In this document: positions 1 to 7,800 of the stretch, piece by piece
How the letters are laid out: the number at the start of each line of letters is the position of its first letter
Position numbering within the stretch: the first letter of the stretch is position 1
From: CAYQTL01 sp964420405
GTDB lineage: Bacteria; Acidobacteriota; Thermoanaerobaculia; Thermoanaerobaculales; Sulfomarinibacteraceae
Assembly (NCBI GenBank): GCA_964420405.1
Contig: CAYQTL010000077.1
Coordinates: 1 to 24,998, forward strand
DNA: 24,998 nucleotides
Direction: 5' to 3'
Made by a program: the position numbers and the translations under genes
Notes under the pieces: generated by a model
Databases searched by the model: none
Told to the model about the DNA's origin: nothing
What the model saw: the letters and a program-made list of their open reading frames with translations, nothing else

Positions 1-1684
1 CCTCGAGGATCGGGAACAGGTCCGTGAGGTAGTCGCGCAGGACGTTGCCGGTGACCGAGATCGTGTCCTCGCCGCGGCGGATCCGGTCGAGGGAGAGCTG
101 CATCGCCTCGGTGGGCTTCATGATCCGGATGTCGAGGCCGTCGGTGTCGTGCTCCGACAGGTAGGTCTCGACCTTGCGGATGATCTCGCGGTCGTGGGCC
201 CTCTCCGGGTCGAGCCAGAAGACCGCCGGCGAGCCCGACGCCCGCGCCCGCGTCACGGCGAGCTTGACCCAGTCGCGGATCGCCGCGTCCTTGGCCTGGC
301 ACATGCGGAAGATGTCGCCCGTCTCCACCGCCTGCGACAGCAGCGTGCGGCCGTCGGCGTCGACCACCCGGACGGTGCCGGCGGCCTTCGCCTCGAAGGT
401 CTTGTCGTGGGACCCGTACTCCTCGGCCTTCTGGGCCATCAGGCCGACGTTGGAGACGTTGCCCATGGTCGCCGGGTCGAACTGGCCCCTCGCCTTGGCG
501 TCCTCGAGGATCACCGAGTACATCGTGGCGTAGCAGCGGTCCGGCACCATCGCGATGCAGTCCTGCAGCTCGTCGTCGGCGTTCCACATCCTGCCGCCGT
601 CGCGGATCACGTTCGGCATCGACGCGTCGACGATGACGTTGTTGGGCACGTGCAGGTTGGTGATCCCCTTGCGGGAGTCCACCATCGCGAGGTCCGCCTG
701 CTGCGCGTACACCGCCTCGATGTCGGCCTCGATCTCGGCCTTCGTCTCCGCCGGCAGCCGGTCGAGCTTGGCGAGCACGTCGGCGATCCCGTAGTTGACG
801 TTGGCGCCGATCTCCTTGAGCGCATCGTGGTGCTTCTCGAGCGCCTCCCGGTAGTACACCGACACCGCGTGGCCGAACATGATCGGGTCGGAGACCTTCA
901 TCATGGTGGCCTTCAGGTGCAGCGACAGCAGCACGTCGTCCTTCTTCGCCTCCTCGATCTGCTGCTCGTAGAACTCGCGAAGCGCCGCGACGTGCATCAC
1001 CGCGGTGTCGATCACCTCGCCCTGCTGGAGCGGGAAGAAGTCCTTCAGCAGCGTGGTCGAGCCGTCCTCGGCCACGTGCTCGATCTTCACGCGGGTCGCC
1101 GCGTCGAGGGTCGTGGAGGTCTCCGAGCCGTAGAAGTCGCCCCCCTCCATGTGGGCGACCCGGGCCCTGGAGCCGGACTCCGGCCACGGCCTCATCATCC
1201 GGTGGGGGTTCCTCTTCGCGAACCGCTTGACGGCGGCCGCCGGTCGGCGATCGGAGTTGCCCTGGCGCAGCACCGGGTTGACCGCCGAGCCGAGGCACAC
1301 CGAGAACTTCTCCTGCAGTGCCCGTTCCCCGTCGTCCTTCGGCTCTTCGGGGTAGCTCGGGATGTCGTACCCCTTGGACTGCAGCTCCTTGACCGCCGCC
1401 TGCAGCTGCGGGATCGAGGCCGAGATGTTCGGCAGCTTCATGATGACCGCCTCGGGGCTCGTGGTGAGCTCGCCGAGGCGCGTCAGGTCGTCCGGGATCC
1501 GCTGCTCGGGCGTCAGCCGGTCGGGGAAGGTAGCGATGATCCGGCCGGCGAGGGAGATGTCCCTCGTCTCCACCTCGATGCCGCATCCCGCGGTGTACGC
1601 GCGCACGATCGGGAGCAGCGCATAGGTCGCCAGCGCCGGCGCCTCGTCGACCTTCGTCCACATGATCTTCGATGTCGTCGTCAT
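1..1684 (-). CDS. icd: NADP-dependent isocitrate dehydrogenase, monomeric type (3' end outside window)
   Basis: This enzyme oxidatively decarboxylates isocitrate to 2-oxoglutarate with NADP+ in the cytosolic TCA cycle. The reading frame starts at ATG 1684 and is open to the window edge, giving 561 codons; family members have about 740, so roughly 180 C-terminal residues are missing. The N-terminus (DEAPALATYALLPIVRAY, then GIEVETRDISLAGRI) is diagnostic of the monomeric family, not the dimeric one. Further family blocks are NPVLRQGNSDRRPAAAVK, LSLHLKATMMKVSDP, NVIVDASMPNVIRDGG, WLDPERAHDREI and, at the edge, SVTGNVLRDYLTDLFPILE. The start is supported by a GGAGG ribosome site four bases upstream. 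It is transcribed away from the RRM genes and seems to be a stand-alone gene. No substitutions were noticed in the conserved blocks. Confidence 0.96.
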   Translation of the reverse strand, partial: MTTTSKIMWTKVDEAPALATYALLPIVRAYTAGCGIEVETRDISLAGRIIATFPDRLTPEQRIPDDLTRLGELTTSPEAVIMKLPNISASIPQLQAAVKELQSKGYDIPSYPEEPKDDGERALQEKFSVCLGSAVNPVLRQGNSDRRPAAAVKRFAKRNPHRMMRPWPESGSRARVAHMEGGDFYGSETSTTLDAATRVKIEHVAEDGSTTLLKDFFPLQQGEVIDTAVMHVAALREFYEQQIEEAKKDDVLLSLHLKATMMKVSDPIMFGHAVSVYYREALEKHHDALKEIGANVNYGIADVLAKLDRLPAETKAEIEADIEAVYAQQADLAMVDSRKGITNLHVPNNVIVDASMPNVIRDGGRMWNADDELQDCIAMVPDRCYATMYSVILEDAKARGQFDPATMGNVSNVGLMAQKAEEYGSHDKTFEAKAAGTVRVVDADGRTLLSQAVETGDIFRMCQAKDAAIRDWVKLAVTRARASGSPAVFWLDPERAHDREIIRKVETYLSEHDTDGLDIRIMKPTEAMQLSLDRIRRGEDTISVTGNVLRDYLTDLFPILE

Positions 1685-2228
1685 GGCCCCTCCTCGGGAG
1701 ATGTCACTCCTGCCGCGACACGGCACCGCAGTCTAGCGCTTCCTCCCCGCCGGGGGGGCGTCTCGGAGGAGGTTTTCTCAGCTTGGAGCGGGTCGTGGCC
1801 CATGCCGGAGGCACCCCGTGCGCACGGCATGCCGGAATCGCTTGCGGATCGGCGGTTCCCGTGTCACCATGGTCGATCAGCCGTGGGTGGACGCGTCGTG
1901 TGACGCCATCGGCCGAGACGACAACAGCAGGTCGTTGCCAGGACCTGGACGGTAGTGCCCCCGGCGACCCTCCCGTCCCAACCGAGCCGGAGTCGAGGGA
2001 CCGCGAGCGCGCGGCCGTGTGCACCGTCTCCGAGCCGCGTGACGGCACCGGCGTCCGGGTCGAGCGGGCGGCGAGCCGAGATGACGATCACCGGATGCCC
2101 TTCGGGTCATCCAGACCACAGGTCGGCCATGGGGGCCGGCCGCCGAGCGGGCGGGCGTTCAGCCCGCCGATGTGACACGGGAGCGCGCCGGCGGATGTCG
2201 GCGGCTCCGGGACACGAGAAGGACGAGC
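1685..2228. other. Intergenic region between icd and the first RRM gene
   Basis: This 544-bp divergent spacer must hold the promoters of icd (-) and of the first RRM gene (+). Short open frames occur on both strands, but none has a ribosome site plus a recognisable protein, so I read it as non-coding. I found no convincing -35/-10 pair. The right end holds two hairpins: 2150-2156 with 2162-2168 (7 bp, loop GTTCA), and a compound one at 2180-2208 (GGAGC/GCTCC outer stem, GCCG/CGGC inner stem) ending about ten bases before the RRM ribosome site. Its length exceeds what two simple promoters need, which would fit a long structured leader for the RRM mRNA. Confidence 0.5.
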
Positions 2229-2534
2229 ATGTCGAAGAAGCTGTTTGTTGGAAGCCTGAGCTGGAACACTGACGACCGCGGCCTGCGCGAGGCGTTCGCG
2301 CCCCACGGCGAGATCACCGAGGCGACGGTCATCACCGATCGCGACACCGGCCGCTCGCGCGGCTTCGGTTTCGTGACCTTCGCCGACGAGGACTCGGCCC
2401 ACAAGGCGGTCGCGGCCCTCAACCAGAGCCAGCTCGACGGGCGCACCATCAAGGTGGACGTCGCCCAGGAGCGCAGCCGCGACCGCGACGGCGGCGGCGG
2501 CGGCGGCCGCGGCGGCCGGCGCGACCGCTGGTAG
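2229..2534 (+). CDS. Small RRM-domain RNA-binding protein with Gly/Arg tail
   Basis: A 101-residue protein consisting of one RNA recognition motif (about residues 4-80) and a basic glycine-rich tail (GGGGGGRGGRRDRW). RNP2 is LFVGSL at 5-10 and RNP1 is RGFGFVTF at 44-51, with the aromatic residues that stack on RNA bases. The layout matches the bacterial, mostly cyanobacterial and proteobacterial, Rbp family of single-RRM proteins, some of which are cold-induced and bind RNA single strands; the function here is inferred from that. The ATG at 2229 is chosen because it has AAGGA five bases upstream and begins exactly where the family begins; the frame extends 19 codons further upstream without family similarity. 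A paralogue follows at 2719. Confidence 0.93.
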   Translation: MSKKLFVGSLSWNTDDRGLREAFAPHGEITEATVITDRDTGRSRGFGFVTFADEDSAHKAVAALNQSQLDGRTIKVDVAQERSRDRDGGGGGGRGGRRDRW

Positions 2535-2554
2535 CGCGCGCCGGGGTGTGAAGA

Positions 2555-2578
2555 CCCCCGCCCCTCGGCGGGCGGGGG
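2555..2578 (+). terminator. Hairpin terminator after the first RRM gene
   Basis: A perfect 9-bp GC stem (CCCCCGCCC/GGGCGGGGG, 2555-2563 with 2570-2578) with a 6-base loop lies 20 bases after the stop. No T-run follows, so it may be a GC-type terminator or an mRNA 3' stabiliser rather than a classic intrinsic terminator. Confidence 0.6.
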
Positions 2579-2609
2579 CGTCCCGTCACGCACGGCCGGC
2601 ATCCTGAGA

Positions 2610-2697
2610 CCGCCGTTCGGGTCCGGCGGACGTCCCCAGCGGGACGCCGCGTGACCCCGGAGACGACGTGAACCGGGGGACGCCGCCGAGGGCGGCG
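2610..2697 (+). promoter_or_regulatory. Structured leader of the second RRM gene, with mutually exclusive hairpins
   Basis: Three stems can be drawn. CCGCCG 2610-2615 pairs with CGGCGG 2624-2629. The last four of those bases (GCGG 2626-2629) can instead pair with CCGC 2647-2650, extending a stem of CGTCCC 2631-2636 with GGGACG 2641-2646 (loop CAGC, one bulged A). A third stem, CGCCGCC 2681-2687 with GGCGGCG 2691-2697 (loop GAG), sits about 11 bases before the ribosome site. The first two cannot form together in full. High GC makes chance hairpins common, so a regulatory role is inferred only. Confidence 0.35.
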
Positions 2698-2718
2698 CTC
2701 CCACCAGAGGGAGGGGCG

Positions 2719-3015
2719 ATGCCGCGCAAGCTGTACGTGGGTGGACTCAACGCCGCGACCGACAGCGCAGGTCTGCGGAAGGCGTTCCGGGAGCACGGCG
2801 AGATCACCGAGGCGAAGGTCATCGCAGACCGCGAGTCGGGGGTGTCGCGCGGCTTCGGCTTCGTCACCTTCGTCGAGGACGCGTCGGCGACGGCGGCGAT
2901 CGCGGCGAGAAACGGCTCCGAGCTCGACGGCGCGACGATCAGCGTCGCCGAGGCGCGGGAGCGCTCCCACGGCGGCCGCGGCGGCTTCGGCCGCCGCGAC
3001 GGTCGTCCGGTGTAG
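2719..3015 (+). CDS. Small RRM-domain RNA-binding protein, paralogue of the preceding gene
   Basis: A 98-residue single-RRM protein. RNP2 is LYVGGL at 5-10 and RNP1 is RGFGFVTF at 44-51. Aligned by hand without gaps, about 50 of its first 83 residues match the protein at 2229-2534, including HGEITEA and SRGFGFVTF, so the pair looks like a tandem duplication that has since diverged. Its tail is short (GGRGGFGRRDGRPV) and keeps only a trace of the glycine-rich run. The ATG at 2719 has GAGGGAGGGG just upstream; the frame extends 17 codons further without family match. A terminator lies between the two genes, so it is likely a separate transcript. Role inferred: RNA chaperone or post-transcriptional regulator. 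Confidence 0.92.
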   Translation: MPRKLYVGGLNAATDSAGLRKAFREHGEITEAKVIADRESGVSRGFGFVTFVEDASATAAIAARNGSELDGATISVAEARERSHGGRGGFGRRDGRPV

Positions 3016-3020
3016 TCGAC

Positions 3021-3043
3021 GGCGCCCCCGCCCGCGGGGCGCC
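3021..3043 (+). terminator. Hairpin terminator after the second RRM gene
   Basis: A perfect 8-bp stem, GGCGCCCC 3021-3028 with GGGGCGCC 3036-3043, 7-base loop, five bases after the stop. No T-run follows. Confidence 0.55.
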
Positions 3044-3143
3044 GGGGTGGCGCGTGGCCGGTGCCGACGAGCCGGATCCGGCGCCTGCCCCTTGGACTCG
3101 CGCGGGATCTCGGGTACCGTGCTCATGCCAGGAACGGCTCCCA

Positions 3144-4580
3144 GTGCAGACCTCTCTCATCAAGGTCCCGACACAGGCCCTCGGGCTCGACATGATCTCG
3201 TTTCTCGAGCCCCTCGGCCTGGAGTGCGTCGCGGGGGCGCTCGAGGCCGCCGGGCACGGCTGCTCGATCCTCGACCTGCGGATCGACGGCGTCGATGCCG
3301 GCCTCGAGCGCCTGCGACGTGAGGGTCCCGGGCTGATCGGTGTCCAGTGCAGCTTCACCACCGAACGGCTCGCGGCCGTCGCCCTGCTCGGGCGGCTGCG
3401 CGAGCGGCATCCCGCGGCGGTTCTCGTCGTGGGGGGTCACGACGCGTCCCGCGAGCCGGAGTTCCTCGCGGGCTCCGCTGCGGACGCGATCGTGGTGGGT
3501 GACGGCGAGGCGGTCGTTCCCGGGCTCGCGGACGCGATCGACCGCGGGCGTCCGCTCGACGGAGTGCCGGGCCTGTGTCTCGTCACCGACGACGGCGTCC
3601 GCTCCACCGGCCCGGCGGCGACCGAGGGCGATGCCGACCGCTGGCCGATGCCCGCCCGCCACCTGATGCGGCGCTACGCCGACCGCTACTACGTCAACTT
3701 CGAGCGCCCGTTCGCGCTGCTCGAGACCGCCCGTGGCTGCCCGTTCACATGCACCTTCTGCTCGGTGTGGAAGTTCCACGGCGGCTGCGTGCGCGCCAAG
3801 TCGCCGGCGCGGGTGGTCGCGGAGCTCGACGGCATCCCCGGCCGCAACGTGTTCATCACCGACGACATCTTCTGGCTCGAGCCGAAGCGCGGGCGGGCCC
3901 TCGGCGAGGCGGTGCTGGCGGCCGGCCGCGAGCGGTTCTTCAAGGTCCAGACCCGGGCCGACATCATCTGCCGCCATCCCCAGCTGGTCGAGCTGTGGCG
4001 CCGGTGCGGGCCGCTGGGCATCTTCCTGGGCCTGGAGGCGGTCGACGACCGCGGCCTCGCGGCGGTCAACAAGCGCACCGACGCCGCCACCAACCAGCGC
4101 GCGGTCGACATCCTGCGCGACCTCGATGTCGGCTACACGCCGAACTTCCTCGTCGACCCCGACTGGGGTCCGGAGGAGTTCCGCACCCTGCGCGAGTGGA
4201 TCGAGCGCAACGGGCTGTACAACAGCGGCTTCACGGTCCTGACGCCGCTGCCCGGAACCGACCTGTGGGACACCGCCCGCGAGCGCGTCACGACCACGAA
4301 CTGGGACCTGTACGACCTGATCCACGCGGTCGTGCCGACGCGGCTCCCGCTGGCGGAGTTCTACCGCGAGTACGCCGGCCTGTGGCGCGCGGTGCTCGAG
4401 CTGCGGTTCCGTCACCGCGGCCGGGTCCGCACCTACCTCCAGCTCGTCGCGGCGGTCGGCGCCGGCCGCGTCTCGCTGTCCGCCGTCCGCCGCGGCATGA
4501 TGCTCGGCCGCGTCTTCAGCGACCCCGAGACCTTCCTGGCGGGCCACCGAGAGCAACGTACGGAGACGGTCCAGGCCTGA
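3144..4580 (+). CDS. B12-binding-domain radical SAM protein, substrate unknown
   Basis: Predicted cobalamin-dependent radical SAM enzyme of the BchE/HpnJ/HpnR-like superfamily. With the GTG at 3144 it has 478 residues. The N-terminal part (about 1-160) has the Rossmann-like B12-binding form, with VVGGHDASREPE and ADAIVVGDGEAV typical of these proteins, though I do not see a DxHxxG lower-ligand motif. The radical SAM core follows, with C199-x3-C203-x2-C206 (GCPFTCTFCSVWKF) as the [4Fe-4S]/SAM site, ITDDIFW, KVQTRADI and GIFLGLEA strands, and a C-terminal helical tail. The frame is open from GTG 3054, but those first 30 codons do not look like the family; AGGA lies ten bases before GTG 3144, and ILIKPPT-like family N-termini match there. 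No partner genes flank it, so the substrate cannot be named. Confidence 0.87.
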   Translation: MQTSLIKVPTQALGLDMISFLEPLGLECVAGALEAAGHGCSILDLRIDGVDAGLERLRREGPGLIGVQCSFTTERLAAVALLGRLRERHPAAVLVVGGHDASREPEFLAGSAADAIVVGDGEAVVPGLADAIDRGRPLDGVPGLCLVTDDGVRSTGPAATEGDADRWPMPARHLMRRYADRYYVNFERPFALLETARGCPFTCTFCSVWKFHGGCVRAKSPARVVAELDGIPGRNVFITDDIFWLEPKRGRALGEAVLAAGRERFFKVQTRADIICRHPQLVELWRRCGPLGIFLGLEAVDDRGLAAVNKRTDAATNQRAVDILRDLDVGYTPNFLVDPDWGPEEFRTLREWIERNGLYNSGFTVLTPLPGTDLWDTARERVTTTNWDLYDLIHAVVPTRLPLAEFYREYAGLWRAVLELRFRHRGRVRTYLQLVAAVGAGRVSLSAVRRGMMLGRVFSDPETFLAGHREQRTETVQA

Positions 4581-4811
4581 TCGAAGCGACCGACACGGCG
4601 TTCCGGGCGCTTCACGGCGCGTGCCGCCCAATCGTACGATCCGGTGTCTCGATCTCGTTCCTGGTTCGACTGTAGGGTAATGAACGGGACCACATCGGCC
4701 GGCTCGGGACCGCCCGCTCGCTCACCGGCGCCGAATGCGCCGGCCCGCCGGCACGTTGCGGTCGACGCCACGACCGCTCACCCCGCCCACGAGACCGAAG
4801 GGAAGACCACC
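4581..4811. other. Intergenic region before the propeller protein gene
   Basis: This 231-bp spacer contains no gene I can support. The open frame of the downstream gene runs back to 4644, but residues before ATG 4812 precede the signal peptide and have no visible ribosome site. A relatively AT-rich patch at about 4650-4690 is the likeliest promoter place, yet no clear -35/-10 pair was found. Confidence 0.4.
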
Positions 4812-7800
4812 ATGAACGCCGCGATCATCCGACGCCGTCCGACCACCGACCCCCACCGCGCCCGGCGCCCACGGATCGCGCTTCCCCTCCTGGGGATGCT
4901 GCTGGCGGCGGCGCCTGCGGCCGCCCAGTGGACGACGCAGAGCCCGCTGCCGACGCACCTCGACGTGCGCGGGGTGGCGGCGCCGACCGCCCAGCGCGTG
5001 TTCGTCGCCACCGCCGACGACTCCTTCGACAACGGCGGCGCGCTGTGGGAGTCGGCCGACGGCGGCGCCACCTGGGTGCAGCGCGACGTGCCTGCGAGCC
5101 TCGGCGACCCGCTCAACGGGATCGTCTTCCTCGATGACCAGCACGGCTGGGTGTGGGGCAACGCCAACTACCGCACCGCCGACGGCGGCACGACCTGGGA
5201 GGCGCTGCCGTTCCTCGGCTCGACCTACCAGATGGCGTTCTCGACCGAGGACTTCGGCGTCGCCTCCGGCAACTTCGGGGTGATGGTCAGCACCGACAGC
5301 GGCCGGACATGGGCGCCGTCCCCGAACGACATGTTCCTTTTCGACTTCGCCGACGCCCTCGTCGGGCTCGGCGTCGCCGACAGCGGCGTCTACCGGACGA
5401 CCGACGGCGGCGCGAGCTTCGGCCTGGTGCAGGCGGGCGACGCCGCCGCGGTCGCGTTCCTGTCGCCGGCGGTGGCCGTCGCGATCGTCGACGGCGCGTT
5501 CGCGCGCTCCACCGACGGCGGCGCGACCTGGGCGCCGGGCCAGACGGCCGAGAGCCGCACGCGGCTGACGGCCGTGTCGACGGACGTGGTGCTCGCCTGG
5601 GGCCGCAGCGGCGCTCCGCCGGACTTCGACGACCGGCTGCTGCGGTCGGCCGATGGCGGCCAGAGCTGGACCGACCTCGGCGAGCCGGTCCCGGCGGAGA
5701 TCGCCGCGCTGACGGTCGTGGATGCGACCACGGTGGTCGCCGCGGACCGCTCCGGCGGGATGCACCGCTCGACGGACGGCGGCGCGACCTGGTCTGAGAC
5801 CTTCGCCTCGCCGGGGCCGTTCCCGGGCTTCCTGAGCAGCGCCGCTCCCGCGTTCGGCGATCCAGCCACGGGCTACTTCGGGTACGGCGGCGGCTACCTG
5901 CTGAAGACCACCGACGGCGGCGCCGGGTGGGCGCAGCTGTCGAGCGGCGCGGCCCTCAACCTGCAGGGCCTCGCCCGTTTCCCCGGCGGCGATCTGGTCG
6001 CCGTCGGCGACGGCGGCGGCGTGCTCACGAGCGCCGGCGGCGCGACCCCCTGGACCCTGCGGCCCGCCCCGACCGCCGCCGACCTCGTGGCGGTCGAGGC
6101 GGTCGGCACCCAGGAGGCGGTGGCGGTCGACGAGACCGGCGTCGTCCACCGCAGCTCCGACGGCGGCGCCACCTGGACCTCCGGCGGGCCGTTGCCGCTG
6201 ACCCTCGACGCCCGCGACCTCAGCTTCGAGACGGTGCTCGACGGCTGGGTGGTCGGCGCCGGCTTCGGCGGCTCGGCCCTGTTCGCGACCGCGGACGGAG
6301 GTGCCTCGTGGACGCCGGTGACCGACGTCCAGGGGCTCTACGTGACGGTCGACTTCGAGGGTGCGAGCGGCTGGGCCGTACGCCCCGACGGCCTGCTCCA
6401 GCGGACGATCGACGGCGGCGCCACCTGGACCGGAGGGCAGCTGCCCGGCAGCGGCCTCGCGGTGGAGGATGTCGACTTCTGGGACCCGGCGGTGGGCTAC
6501 GCGGTCGGCGCCGGCGGCTACGCGGTCCGCTCAGACGACGGCGGCCTGACGTGGCAGCCGCTGCCGACCCCGGACACCGGAGTGGACCTCGAGGACATCC
6601 ATCTCGTCGGCCAGAACGAGCTGTGGGTCGCCGCCGGTTCGGGCGCCTGCCTGTACTCGGCGACCGGCGGCCAGAGCTGGGCGGTGGTGGACGCCGGCCC
6701 GGCCGGCTTCGGCTCGTGGGCGGCGATCGCGGCGAGCCCGGCGGGCGACGCCTGGGTGGCGGGCCCGCAGGGCCGGATCCGGCGGTTCCAGGGACCGCCC
6801 CCGCCGCCGGTCAACCAGCCGCCGGCGGCGTCCTTCGATTTCACGGCCACGGGCCTGTCGGTCGACTTCACCGACCAGAGCGTCGACCCCGACGGCACGA
6901 TCGTCGCCTGGCAGTGGGACTTCGGCGACGGCGCCGGCTCGACCGACCCGAGCCCGAGTCACGTCTACGACGGCGCCGACACCTACATCGTGCGGCTGAC
7001 GGTGACCGATGACGACGGCGCCGACGGCGCCGCGGTCCGGTTCGTGGTCGTCCAGCCGGGCCCCGGCGGCACCTTCGGCGAGTTCACCGAGGTCACGCCG
7101 CTGGACCCGCTGTTCGTGACGCCGCAGGACGAGGACTTCTGGGTCGCCACCACCGCCGCCGCGGACTACGACGGCGACGGCGACCTCGACGTCGCGGTGC
7201 TCGGCTACTACGTCGTCTACAACACGAGCGTCGACGAGCGCCTGGTGCTGATCAGGAACGACGGCCCGGCAGCGCCGGACGAGTGGGAGCTCTCCTACGT
7301 CGACGTGCCCCTCGGCGACCTGACCACCGGCGCGTCGGACATGGCGTGGGGCGACGCCGACGGCGACGGCGACCAGGACCTGGTGGTCGGCACCGACGGC
7401 GACACCGTGCTGTACCGCAACGACGCCGGCACCCTGGTCGCGACCGACACCATCCTGCCCGGCTACTGGGAGGACAACGACCAGGCCGACTTCGACCTGC
7501 GCTCGATCAGCTGGGCCGACTACGACAACGACGGCGACCTCGACCTGCTGCTGCCGTCGGTGTGGGACGGCGCCACCTTCAGCTACCGCACGGCGCTGCT
7601 GCGCAACGACGGCCCGAACGGCACCGGCGGGCTCGTGTTCACCGAGGTCGCGGCGGGTCTCGCGCCGACCTCCCACGCGCAGTCGGCCTGGGCCGACGTC
7701 GACGGCGACTCCGATCTCGACCTGCTGCTCGTCAACCTCGCGCCGCTGACCGACGACGGGTTCATCCGCCGCTACCGCAACGACGGCGGCGGCGCCTTCG

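Noticed and set aside
1740..1790. GC-rich stretch followed by TTTTCTC as a plus-strand terminator
   Set aside because: The pairing is poor and no plus-strand gene ends upstream of it.
149..1903. Long plus-strand open frame of 584 codons
   Set aside because: It runs antisense to icd, whose minus-strand protein matches its family from end to end. The frame has low-complexity Arg/His/Val content and exists because of high third-position GC.
3123..4631. Long minus-strand open frame across the radical SAM gene
   Set aside because: Antisense shadow; no family motif, while the plus strand has the radical SAM cysteine site.
5040..6560. Recurrent short words such as GACGGCGGCGCCACCTGG resembling a repeat array
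   Set aside because: They encode the repeated Asp-box (DGGATW) of a β-propeller at irregular spacing and are degenerate at codon level, so they are neither a CRISPR array nor a satellite repeat.
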